From Syncephalis plumigaleata (taxonomy: Eukaryota; Zoopagomycota; Zoopagomycetes; Zoopagales; Piptocephalidaceae): a DNA stretch of 64,000 bases. The notes under the pieces are model-generated. The model made no database searches. It saw only the letters and a program-made list of their open reading frames with translations, and was not told the DNA's origin. The DNA lies in contig JAIXMF010000010.1 in NCBI GenBank assembly GCA_025201365.1, positions 773,342 through 837,341 of the forward strand, in the 5' to 3' direction. This document shows, in pieces, positions 46,044-58,396 of the stretch; within the stretch, counting starts at the first letter, position 1, and each line of letters starts with the position of its first letter. A program made the translations under genes and the position numbers.

Positions 46044-49000
46044 TAGATAGAGAGGAATAGAGAGAATGATGTGTTTATAGAAGATGTGACTGATGCAACC
46101 AAAAGCTAGCACAACAATGGTTACGAACAAACAGATAGATAGATAGAGAGATAGATAGGTAGAGATAGAGAGAAATGAATGAATAAACGAGGAATGGCAC
46201 TAATAGAGATGTAATAATCACTAATGATTGCCAATAAAGAAATGTAGAAATAGAGAATGAGTAGGCGAAACTAAGCCTAGTACTAAAACTACCACAAGAG
46301 AAAGGATTAATATCGTGAGGTATGATGACTTACGGAACAAGTAAAGCAACGATATTTAAATCAGGCGGCTGCACTGAAAACGATGACAGATGTCACACTT
46401 GAGACTGAGAACGACAAACACCGATGGAGAGATAGATAGATGATGATGATGCTGTTTAACGGAGGCACAACATGTACAAAAAAGCTTTAGGTTTGAAACA
46501 AGAACCACGCCCAGTTAATGCAATAAGCAGACTGACTGGGCTAGGGCTAATGCAGTAGTGTGGCTCGTTCAGAGCGGTGACATTAATTAATTAACCAATG
46601 AGCAGATGCGATTATACGTGGCCATTGCACAGTATGGACATTGACATCCAAGTGAAGATAGGGAATGCAATAATGCAAGTGGGAAAGCACCGGCAGCATA
46701 GGTAAGAGGTATGGAGAGGACACACGCACACATACACACACGCGCGAGAATAGAATCTACTATATCCCTGGGCTATGGTGGCTTGCTAATGCAGTAGCAT
46801 ATACACGCGAGCACATGCACTCTGGAATAAGTTCATGTACCCACGGCAAATGCACATGCGCACATACCAATCTCATCCATTCACTCACTCACCCGTACAT
46901 ACATACATACATACATACAGCTAGATAGATAGATAGATAGATAGATGGATAGATAGATGGACAAGCGGACATACGTGCATACATACAGGTTCGTTCGTTC
47001 GTTCGTTCGCATGCCTTTACATGCACACTTACCTTTGCTCACCACGTTAGCAGAACAATGAACGAATACAGTGTCAATGAATGAATGAATGAATGAATGA
47101 TGAATGTTGTCGTCGTTGTCGTTGTTGTTGTTGTAATCGTGGCAATTGCTGTGATTGTTATATCGCTGATATTGTTATTGTTGTTTAAGGAGAGTTTGCT
47201 ATTTTAGTATAATAGTAGCACCTATTCAATAGCAATGTTGAAAGTGATCGAATAGCAAATGTACAGTTGATAATATTCGTATAAAGTAATAAAATACGCT
47301 TTGAAACGACAATGACAGTGTAACAATGACGCTGTAACAATGTGAATGAATGAATGAATGAAAGAGAGAGAGGGAGAGTACGGGCGTGAGTGTGATACGT
47401 TGTCGTGATTGTTTTGTCGTTACTCGATGATAATCCACGAGTAAATACGCCGTAGTAAGGGGAATGTACTTTTTTGTGTGTGTATGCATACACTCTCGTC
47501 CGCTAGGAAAATAAACACCGAGTATCGCGCGTCTTTCCTAGCCAAGATTGAGGAGAATAGATGAAGTAAGAGGAGGAGAAAATGGGAGTGCAATGTCCGA
47601 TATCTGCAGAGAAACTTGTATGCACGCTCAGTCATGCGTGGGGAACCATGCGCATATATCCGTAAATACGACAAGAATAGAACGGGTAGATGCGTGGGTA
47701 AGCGCGTTTGTCAAAGCTGCCAAGTTACAATAGCAATGGTGAGAGGTTGAGCAGTGGATGTAGCACAGCAACTAGTATAGCATAGAAGCATGCAAGTGTA
47801 ATAAACAGGTAAGTGAGTGAGTAAGCGAGTAAGCGAGTAAGAAAGCAGGAAAAGGGGTGGGTAAGTCAATTAAAGAAGCAGGTATAGTTTGTAGTAGTTA
47901 ATGGTTCAAGCATTAATGCCGACGATATGCATAAAGGTACGAGAGAGTAGTAAGCGTTGTAGAGAACAATCACATACACAATCACATGAACAAGTAAGTA
48001 GTAAGTAGATAGATAGATAGACTTGTGCTATATGATCAAACAGTGACGACAATAGCAATAGCCGAAAGAAAGAAAGAAAGAAAGAAGACAGAAGAAAGAA
48101 GAAGAAAAAGTAAGGCAGGTGGGACATATCCGAATAGTCGATGATTATATGTAGGTAGTGGTGGTGGCGGTGGCGGTGTACTACCCTCCACACTATCCAT
48201 CTCCGCTCCATCTGATAGCGAGAGAGAGAAAGAGGTGTCATTGCGTGTATTGTATGTGAGGGAAGATGAACGGGTTATACAATAGCCATGGTGATAGTGA
48301 CTACTTCTATGCTACCACTTCTAGTGTAGTCATTCTTGTTCATCTGATAGCTGAGTTGACCTCTTTCCTCATTGGGCCTATTCGTCATAAGCCTATTTTT
48401 GTTTGCAATCAGCCCAGCTATCCCGAATTGCTCCGATGTGATGCGATCTATTGACAAAGTGAAGTTGTTTTATTCGCATTAGTAAGTCATATCAATCATT
48501 CTAAGCGGCTTTAAACTAGTGTGTCAGTATACAGGTACACTACTACTACTACTTCTATTCGTAAAGCGGCATGAATGGCATAATCTAGTGGAGTCCTCTT
48601 TATTCCGAAAGGTGTTCTCTAACTTATCAGATCTGTTGCCCACACTCACACGTACACACATACACATGTAGACTTTCTGAAAACGGCCTCTGTTCTTTTG
48701 AGCGGAAAGGGAAAAAGCAAGAGAGAGAGACAAACTCAACCGTCTACATCGACTAGGGTTGGACAGAGCAGCCATAGGTCAATTACTTGCTTGCCTGTTT
48801 ATTTATTTGATTAAAGGAATGTTCTGGATGTGCTACACAACATACCATTTCAAGCGATCTTACAGCAAATAGAAAAGAGCGTATACACCAATGAGAGATG
48901 AGCACGACGTGAATATGATATTCATGCCGCACTTTGCCATAATTATCAGATGTATGCATGGGATGGAGTGGACACGGATGAATTCTATCCGAATAAAATA

Positions 49001-49380
49001 GAAGGAAAGAATGAGAGAGAGAGAGTACTTGTATGTGTACTAGTCACAGAACAAGTGGTTTATCAGATCCCACGAAAACGGCAATTACCGGAATGATAAG
49101 AAGAGACACTGAATGGATGCTACTACTAGTCAAGAAGTTATCTGATCCTCTCCCGTCATTTATGCTGTATGACCTGAAACTAGCCAATGATATTATTCGA
49201 TGAATCATCATCCTCATAGATGAAGGAATGTTCAATGGAATATTTCTCAATGTTAATCAAGTAAACATCATATACACCACGTAAGATACATGAATATGTC
49301 ATTTATAGATTTATAGATTAGTAAATGAATCAATACAATTAGTAATAATCTGTATACATATTAATTAATTAATAAACAAT
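45135..49380. other. 4.2-kb gene-free, repeat-rich region upstream of forkhead 2
   Basis: No convincing coding frame. Microsatellites are dense: GT run at 45,205-45,221, TGTGATG repeats at 45,317-45,345, GA run at 46,008-46,040, ACAT repeats at 46,898-46,918, GATA repeats at 46,922-46,950, TTCG at 46,988-47,008, GAAT repeats at 47,083-47,100, and GAAA near 48,065-48,085. The minus-strand gene at 45,134 is transcribed leftwards, so this whole stretch is upstream of it; the TMEM242-like gene ends at 49,381. Confidence 0.55.
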
Positions 49381-50217
49381 TTACTCGATGATAGTAGTAG
49401 TAGTAGTAGTAGTAGTAGTACTAGTAATAGCTTGATCGTTATCTTCTTGCTGCTGCTGCTGTTGCTGCTGAGATTGTTCCTGTTCTATACGGAATTGATT
49501 AGTGATATCGGCTAGACTATCAAATGGAATGGCATTGACTTCTGCTTCATTTGCTCCCCGATATATGAGACGACGAAAAGGTTGAGCATGTTGAGGTACG
49601 TGTTCCTTACAATAATCAGAGAATTCCCTTAACTAATGCGCCATTCATTAATCAATTACGTTTTTATCCAACATATTGACTAGTACCATTCTATACTTAC
49701 ATTGTGTACGCCCAACATACGTCCTACGCCCCATGCTATCATTGAACTTACAGTTAAACAAAGTGCGGAACCTGCTAAGAATGCCTGTACTGCTACGACA
49801 CGACCTGCACTACGTGCTTCAGGCGAGAATGGCTCAATCTCTCCATTAGTAGGTACAGTTTTACTCGTATAATTATTGAATGAAGTAGTAGTTGTAGTAG
49901 TAGTAGGTACGCGAATTTCCTTGAAATGTTTAGGTAGAGCATCTAATCAGCGATAAAAGTATACCATATAAATAAAAATGTATTTCACTACTAGTGTAAT
50001 CGAGTAACTTACTCATTTTTACAGAAGGTGTACGTCTAAGAAGAAGAGCTGAACCACCTGCGCTAACAACTAAAAGTAGACCGGCTGCTATTGCGGCATT
50101 TCGTGGATTCATAACTTGATCTACGAGTGCAGTCCAACGACTGGACTTTGCATTATTTGTTGTCGTTGTTGTTGTTGTTGCACTCCCAATAGTGCCTAAT
50201 TGTTCATGTTGTGACAT
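49381..50217 (-). CDS. TMEM242-like mitochondrial membrane protein
   Basis: TMEM242 helps assemble the c-ring of mitochondrial ATP synthase in animals. Three exons (50217-50013, 49942-49701, 49632-49381) give 232 residues. Two membrane segments are evident: NAAIAAGLLLVVSAGGSALLL and an AVQAFLAGSALCLTVSSMIAWG segment that begins at VVAVQ and is followed by GRMLGVHNLREFSDY, matching the family's W-x3-LGV-x-NLxEF ending. Thr runs lie near the start, mid-protein and C-terminus, and a Gln run precedes the stop. Identification rests on the arrangement of two helices and the LGVHN motif; it is moderate rather than certain. Confidence 0.68.
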
Positions 50218-50475
50218 TCTACACTTGGACAGATCGAGTGAATAAGCATCAACAGGAAAGACTATGTATACGTGTGTGTGTGTGCGTGTGCATGTGCGTG
50301 TTATTGACGAGGTAAAGATTCGTATTTCTTCATTGCTATTGCTAATTACTACTACCAGTTCGATAGTTGTGGCGTTTTTTTAGTTTGCCTTTTTTCATTT
50401 CTACTTTCCTTCTTGCAATCTATCAGTTACGTGTTTACTTCGCGTTATTGATAGTATCAACTACTGAAGTACAAT

Positions 50476-51153
50476 ATGACGATGTTGTTTACTACTACAC
50501 TACGGGGAATGAATGCAAATGCACACCGCATGTCTTCCCATTGTTTACGCGTAGCAAACGCTACTATTCAACCAAGGGCAGGTAGATTCCCCGCCTTGAT
50601 ATTGTTTAGCGTATTAACTATAGTATATTGTGGTGTAATATAAAGATTCCGTGCCGTGATATTCGTACGGCTGTCAACCAAATACGACGTGGTCATGTGG
50701 TTGATTTTCGCTCAAAGATTTGGATAGTTTGCAAGCGAGATCATGGTAAAACTGGACGAGGTGGTGCGGTAATTAAGGTAAATAGCATCAAGCCAGGATA
50801 GTTAGACTAGCATTGACACTTTTGTTTGTATAAATAAATAAATAAATAGATCGAACTAAAGGATGCAATGAGTGGCATACGACAAACGGAACGTTTTAAT
50901 TCGGGAGACGCGTTAGAAGGTGAACAATGAATGTGATTACTCGTTGGTATAGAGATGGTAAACTAAATAACCTATTCAGTTCTACAGTTACGTATTGTGG
51001 AACACCAATATCTTTATTCGAAAGGAAATCGTGCTTACTTTCTAAACAACGAGACCTATGAGGAATTGGAAATGGATGTTAATGCAATTGATGGTAGGTT
51101 ATGCAGTTATCTGCATGGTTGATTCGTTTATATTCTAATGCTGTATGTATGTA

Positions 51154-51189
<36 letters not shown>

Positions 51190-51569
51190 TGCATGTATAG
51201 GCACTGAGAAGCATTTGGATTTGTTAGAAGGTATGTATGTTGTATATCTGTGTGTGTGTGTGTGTACAAGGTAATTAACTAGAAAGAGCGCGTTCATTAT
51301 GATTGAAACGATTAGATGGTATGATGGTATCCGTACAAATGCTAGAGACAGAGCAGCCTATCATGTATCGCTTGCCAAAAACGCACATCTACACAGTGAC
51401 TCGTGATGAACCGACAGCATCGCAGGCATCCAAGGGAGTTAGTTATAAGACGGCCTACGTGGCAGATGGCAAGATACGCCTATCTGTACCGGAATTCGTT
51501 AAACCTGGTGACCGTGTGGTAGTTGACCTGGAGAATATTGCCTACGTATCACGCGATGCTAAGGCTTAA
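50476..51569 (+). CDS. EF-P-like translation factor, probably mitochondrial
   Basis: Elongation factor P helps ribosomes form difficult peptide bonds. The core is DIRTAVNQIRRGHVVDF, then RDHGKTGRGGAVIKIELKDAMSG, RQTERFNSGDALE, LRIVEHQYLYSKGN and, in the last exon, MVSVQMLETEQP, SYKTAYVADGKIRLSVPEFVKPGDRVVVDLENIAYV. These are the KOW/S1-like EF-P domains in order. The modification-site loop (usually K in PGKGGA) reads GKTGRGG, with Arg at the usual lysine position. The first ATG gives an Arg-rich leader (TTLRGMNANAHRMS), fitting import into mitochondria. The first intron is unresolved: a 36-nt one at 50,611-50,646 keeps the frame, and a 45-nt alternative suits a different upstream frame. Six exons in all. 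Confidence 0.8.
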
Positions 51570-52645
51570 TAGATCTTTTTCTTTCTAGTTGTGGCTTATT
51601 ATATTTTAGTAAATAAATAAAACGATTATACAGAAATGATGAGCGACATGTTGTCACAGCATGGGGCTGTCTTTCTCTTCACGCGTTAATTATTACTATT
51701 ACTATTATTATTATTATTATTCAAGCCTGGCCATACATCCATCCATCTGTACATACATATATGCACACATCTAGGGGAATACTGTGGCTTGAATCCACAC
51801 ACGTCGCTGCATAATGCTGCAGGTAGACTTCCACTTGTACAAGTGTGTGTGTGTATGATGGTGACCATGAATGCAGTTTGTCGACTAAAATAGCTGATAA
51901 ACTGATACTATAATTTCCGTTTAACAAGTAGAGCATTGATAATCGTTCCATGTCCATTTATACAAGCACTATTATTATTATTATTCTTAGAGTAATCTCT
52001 ATAATCCATATATGCATCATATGTACGTGCATGACTGTACCAGCATGATTCTTGCTTCTTCTTCTTGTCTCACTATCCATACATTCATTTCTTCTGTAAT
52101 GGTTCAATCCTATATTTGGTTGACATCACAGGTGATGAGCATACGCTATTGCTGCTTTGTACGACCCTACCTTTACCTGTAGGCATGTGGCGTCCATGCC
52201 ATGTGCATGAACCACCTTTAGCTAGTTTAGCTAGTAGTCACAATGGCTAGAACAACAACAACGACGATGGTAGCGTGATTCGCCTGAGCAGATCTTACTT
52301 AAGATCGATATCTTTTCTCCTTATCTCTCTCTCTCTCTCTTTCTCTCTCTACCTTTCTTTCTTTCCTTCTTTTATATTATACATATACATTTGCGTGCGT
52401 AGAGAATAGAGAATGATTTGGTTTGGTGAATCATTGTAATTACTTGTTTATATAATTTTTCGTTTATCATCCAAATAGCTTAGTTATTAGTAGTGTACGC
52501 ACATTATAGTAGATTGTCACCAGATCTCTATATCTCCGTATCTCTTTTTATTATTCATTCGTTTAACAGCGAAACATCGCGTTTATTTACTGTAGATAAT
52601 TCCATTTCCATTTCTTATTTACTTTGTATTATTCCTAATAGCAGT
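51570..52645. other. intergenic, 1.1 kb
   Basis: It contains ATT triplet runs at 51,690-51,720 and 51,969-51,988, a CTT run and a CT tract at 52,321-52,352. A frame reaching back to 52,493 continues into the next gene but has no better start. No separate gene is seen. Confidence 0.45.
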
Positions 52646-53625
52646 ATGCCAGTTGATCCTAATTATGAACGTTTGGGTGTTGCATGGATAGCGAATGCTA
52701 CTCAATTTTTCGGTATACCATTACATCCACTGGGTGAACTACCAATCGTTGACTTTGTACTGGAAGATCCTCACGATATCTCTCTAATACGCGAGCGTAT
52801 GGTAGGTATAAAACATCAACTCGTATTCAGCGTGGTATTCGGATATATATTCGCGTACAACGCCACTCTCGCCATTCGTATGGTAATCGCGCGTCCACGC
52901 ATTCTATCCGGTTGGCTCTGCCTAATCCCGTGTATTACCGGTATCCTATGGGCATTAGTTATCATGTCAGCTGCGTTACTCCCTCATGGTCCACCGTGTA
53001 GAATGGCGGCATGGTGTGCTACTTTCGGCATCACCATCTCCACGCTATGCAATAGTTTTATCATATTGCAGAAAGCCTATCTCGTGTTGCTTCGTCGACA
53101 ATGGGTGATGACACTCGGCGTTCTATTCATGACACCGCAATTCAGTATTATCGTCATTGTCGTGACATTGTGTCCCATTACCGTGGAGGCAACGGCTGGA
53201 TGCGCGTTTAGCTATCCGGCATTCGTGCCATGGCTATGGATACTATTGTCAACGCCTATCAATACTTTATTCTCTGCGGTATTTTGCTATATCGCTTACA
53301 AACAGTACACGGTATTCGGTGCTGATGCCTGGAAACGACTAGTGAGCGATGGTATACGCGCAATGTGCCTAGCCGTGCTATGCAACGTCGTGTGTGGCAT
53401 GGTAATCATGTTTGCCGTCAGTGGCGATTTCTCTGAAATGTTTTTCTTTATCGATTGGTAGGTAATCCCAGTGTCGATGTTTGCTTATATCACTAACGTC
53501 TACTAATGTACCCGCGCACGTATAGGCTTATTATATCAGTGATCCTCACTCATCATTGCTACGCTATGCGTAATGCCATTTGCTTATCGCATCGGCCAAA
53601 AACGTTATACATCCTAGAGATTTAG
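52646..53625 (+). CDS. seven-transmembrane protein, GPCR-like
   Basis: Two exons (52646 to about 53,459 and about 53,527 to 53,625) encode roughly 305 residues. After an extracellular N-terminus of about 55 residues with one NAT glycosylation site, seven hydrophobic spans follow: QLVFSVVFGYIFAYNATLAI, LCLIPCITGILWALVIM, ATFGITISTLCNSFIIL, LGVLFMTPQFSIIVIVVTLC, WLWILLSTPINTLFSAVFCY, MCLAVLCNVVCGMVIMFAV and WLIISVILTHHCYAM. The last helix is completed only by splicing (GATTG|G). This topology fits the fungal receptor-like membrane proteins of unknown ligand; I do not recognise a named family. Confidence 0.72.
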
Positions 53626-53974
53626 CTGGTAAATATGTAGGAACCATTATAATCTACATATTATTATCTATCATTATATTACAACATTACACGCTCTTTA
53701 GCATTTCTAATCCGCTTAGATATGAAGCACTATTACTATCTAGTATAGTTGCTTTTGATTTTTAACTCTTCAAAATAAACAAACAGAATTTCTATATCAA
53801 CATTGGCACAATTATTTGCCTATTATCTCATCGTAACTATGCATGTTCTACATGTATTTCCATCTGTTAGCAAATATCAATGAATCCAAGAAGTTAATAA
53901 TTCGTAAGTTTTTGCTGTTTATTTATCATTTTTACTAGGACCAGCCTAGGTACAACTAATGCTTGTTAAATACA
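53626..53974. other. convergent intergenic gap
   Basis: AT-rich, between the 3' ends of the seven-helix protein (+) and the expansin-like gene (-). I see nothing notable. Confidence 0.45.
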
Positions 53975-54914
53975 TCAATACACGGGTACATCGCCATAGG
54001 CAACTACGTCGTTCTTTTGCTTCTTGCCGTTCTTCTTGTCATGCTTCTTATCGCTCTTGCCTCCATCCTTGGATGAGTTCTTCTTCTTCTTCTTGTCACC
54101 CTTTGGTTTTTGTTTCTTGTCATCGTTATTGTCTGAGCCATAGGCATTGTCATTGCCGCTATCGTAATCATCCTTGTTCTTCTTGTCTTTCTTGTCTCCC
54201 TTAGAGGGTGCATCTTTATCGCCACCCTCGCTCTCGTAACCGCTGTCATTGCCGCTATCGTAATCACCCTTGTCCTTCTTGTCCTTCTTGCCTTCCTTGT
54301 CTTTCTTGTCTCCCTTAGAGGGTGTATCTGTACCGTAGTCACTGCCTGAATCCGCAGACTCATCGCCGCCAGCTGGTGGTGACGATTCACCCTTGGAGCC
54401 CTTACCACCACTAGGTGAAGCTGAGCAGTCAACAAACTTCCATTGAGCTTCCAGCTTGCCGGCAGATTTCTCCGCTACCTTTACAAATGCTGCAGGACTA
54501 AGATCGACATGACCACTGTTGCAAGCTATATTTGTATAGAAATAGATAAATAAATGATTAGCTTTCTGTTATAATAGTTATTTAGTGCCAATGATATTAC
54601 TTACAGCTACACATGTCAACAATCTTGACAACAACGCTGCCTTTTGGACCAGTCACCTCGACACAGCGACCGCAGGTGGGTGACTTCTCAGTGTTACCAC
54701 CGTAGTCGCCACCGAAATCGGGTTTGGCAAGAGCGGCCACCATATCAGATGAGCTGGATGACTTGCCCGTGCAGGCATCGTTGCTTGGCGTGTAATAGGT
54801 GATAATGCCACGTCGTTGGAAATGATTCTCCTGGAATCCTCTTGGGTAATGGATCTTGGCCGAGGCGGACATGATGGCGCTTAGAAGGCATAGGGCAATG
54901 ACGGAGGAACGCAT
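53975..54914 (-). CDS. secreted expansin-like (DPBB) protein with charged tail
   Basis: Exons 54914-54605 and 54525-53975 encode about 286 residues. An N-terminal signal peptide (SSVIALCLLSAIMSASA) is followed by a double-psi beta-barrel of the expansin/RlpA type: GIITYYTPSNDACTGK, PTCGRCVEVTGPKGSVVVKIVDMC, and after the splice SSCNSGHVDLSPAAFVKV. Such proteins are secreted and loosen or bind walls, or act as effectors of parasitic and plant-associated fungi. The C-terminal 130 residues are a repetitive charged tail: GDKKDKK..DYDSGND units, at least three, rich in Lys, Asp and Ser, ending KKQKNDVVAYG. The start is the first ATG before the signal sequence. Family confidence is good; role is unknown. 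Confidence 0.85.
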
Positions 54915-55972
54915 TTTCGAATAGTTCTGTCGTAGTAGATAGAAGGTGGAAAAGTAAAAAAGCAGGTAGAAGCAGTAGAAGCAGTAGCAGAAGAAGTAGG
55001 AAGGTTGTTATCGTTGTTGTTCGTGGTAATTTGTTGTAGATCGTTGTAGATTGATGGTGATCGTATACGGTTCCAGCCGTCGCTCGCGTAAGGTGTTGAT
55101 GTTGATGTTGTTCGTTGTTCGTTGTTGTGATGAATAATCTCGTAAATTGGTCGTAATCTGACCGGCTATTTAAACTTGATGCTTTCGTCGACCTTTGTCC
55201 GACCTGTGGCACCGATTGAAACATAGTAAGTGTATGTCGAACAATGTCGTAACCTGTTTTAGCACGAATGATACATCTCCCTACCTTTCTTCCCCTCTCC
55301 TTTCAATGTATTCGCAGTTATATTACCGTGTCAAGGAGTATTACAATTAGCAATATGACAGAATAGGACTTTTGCCTCATTCATTTACTACAATTGAGTA
55401 TATGGGTAACCGAATGGTACTAGCCAGTATGACAAGTGTTGCCACTAACATGAAATGCTCCTTTCTTCAATGGAGAACGATAATTATCATTCTCCATGTT
55501 TGTGTGCGATGTGTACTCATTATACGTGTCACGAGTGTACTCATACATTTACTAATACTCCTATTAAGAAGGATGATTAGAATGGGGGGAATCACACTGG
55601 AAATGAGCTGCGACAAGTGGAGTTGTCACGTCAACGAAATTGTAAACGATTTGCAAGACGATCAAACGTCACGCCATAGCATTATAAATGATGAGAAAGG
55701 AAGTAAGGAGGAGTAGCAGTAGCAGGAGTAGCAGGAGTAGCAGCAGTAATAGTAGTAGGGGAAGAGCGAGTTACGCATTTCATACGAAACACGCAAGAAT
55801 ATTTGCTGTTTAATAGTATCCTTATTGCCACTATGTTACAGCTAGTTTTGATAATACACAGGCACTAGAATAAAACATGCGTTTTACATGTAAACCACAG
55901 TGTAAACGAAATAATAAGTTGACGTTCGTCAAATGTTTTATTTCCATGTGTTCTCCATTAATAAATGAGGGA
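54915..55972. other. intergenic, 1.06 kb
   Basis: It spans the expansin-like gene's upstream side and the 3' side of the aminotransferase. Features are GTT/GTTG repeats at 55,000-55,125 and an AGCAGT run at 55,711-55,755. A plus-strand frame at 55,372-55,716 has a hydrophobic middle but no recognisable domain or intron support. Confidence 0.4.
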
Positions 55973-57809
<1,837 letters not shown>

Positions 57810-57975
57810 GATGAAAGAGTAAAGCGGTAGAATGAGAGTAACTAATGAATGGATTAGGTTAATCCCGGACGATATCGGGTCAATACAGATACGCCGAATC
57901 ATCGCTAAATAGTAGGCCATGGTAATACAACTTGCCTATTTAGGGACATGGTTATGGAAAAGCATAGCAATAGCT

Positions 57976-58260
57976 TCACGAATAAATTGTTACTTCTCGT
58001 TTGTTTGTTCGTTGTTGCGCTGCTTCTTCATTTCCTGAATGTTCAGAAGCAGCATTACTTTGTTGCAATCTCATTATTTTATTAGATATACACATCATAA
58101 TGTAAAGATGACATGCAAGGTAAATGATTCGAGTATCATGTATGGAATCAGAATATGGCAGCATGTCTGAATTTCATTCAGATTATTCTCAGTCTTCGCA
58201 ATGGAAACAGTGTTCCAGTGAGATTCAAGCGGAATATCATCACTTCTAGATGTCAAAGGA
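57976..58260. pseudogene. decayed Fanzor C-terminal fragment(s)
   Basis: On the plus strand, 58,077-58,250 keeps the Fanzor intron acceptor (TTTTATTAG) and then exon 2: TACACATCATAATGT (zinc-knuckle Cys lost, one-base deletion), an in-frame TGA, and VWNQNMAACLNFIQIILSLRNGNSVP. The catalytic RD of RuvC-III is QN here. Just left, the minus strand (58,060-57,980) resembles the Fanzor C-terminal tail (ASEHSGNEEAAQQRTNKR), which would make two fragments in opposite orientation; that part is less sure. It lies between the aminotransferase and UAP1 and cannot encode a nuclease. Confidence 0.75.
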
Positions 58261-58396
58261 AATAAAGGACAAGGACAACGAAGAAGATGAATATAGCAAG
58301 TTAGCAGTGAAGCTATTGCTATGCATTTGTATGACCACATCTCTAAATTGTATTTGCATTACAATTGTTATAAATGACAGAATAAAATGTAGTAGT

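Noticed and set aside
46898-47101. Regular short repeats resembling a CRISPR array
   Set aside because: These are simple tetranucleotide microsatellites (ACAT, GATA, TTCG, GAAT) without spacers, in a eukaryotic genome.
47185-48241. Several minus-strand frames of 80-110 codons in the forkhead 2 upstream gap
   Set aside because: They are Ser/Leu/Tyr-rich translations of GA and GAAT repeats, overlap each other in different frames and have no recognisable features.
54004-54435. A 143-codon plus/minus overlapping frame over the expansin tail
   Set aside because: It is an alternative-frame reading of the Lys/Asp repeats of the real gene; its composition comes from the repeats.
55372-55716. A 114-codon plus-strand frame with a hydrophobic centre
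   Set aside because: No domain, no homologous pattern and poor start context; likely chance.
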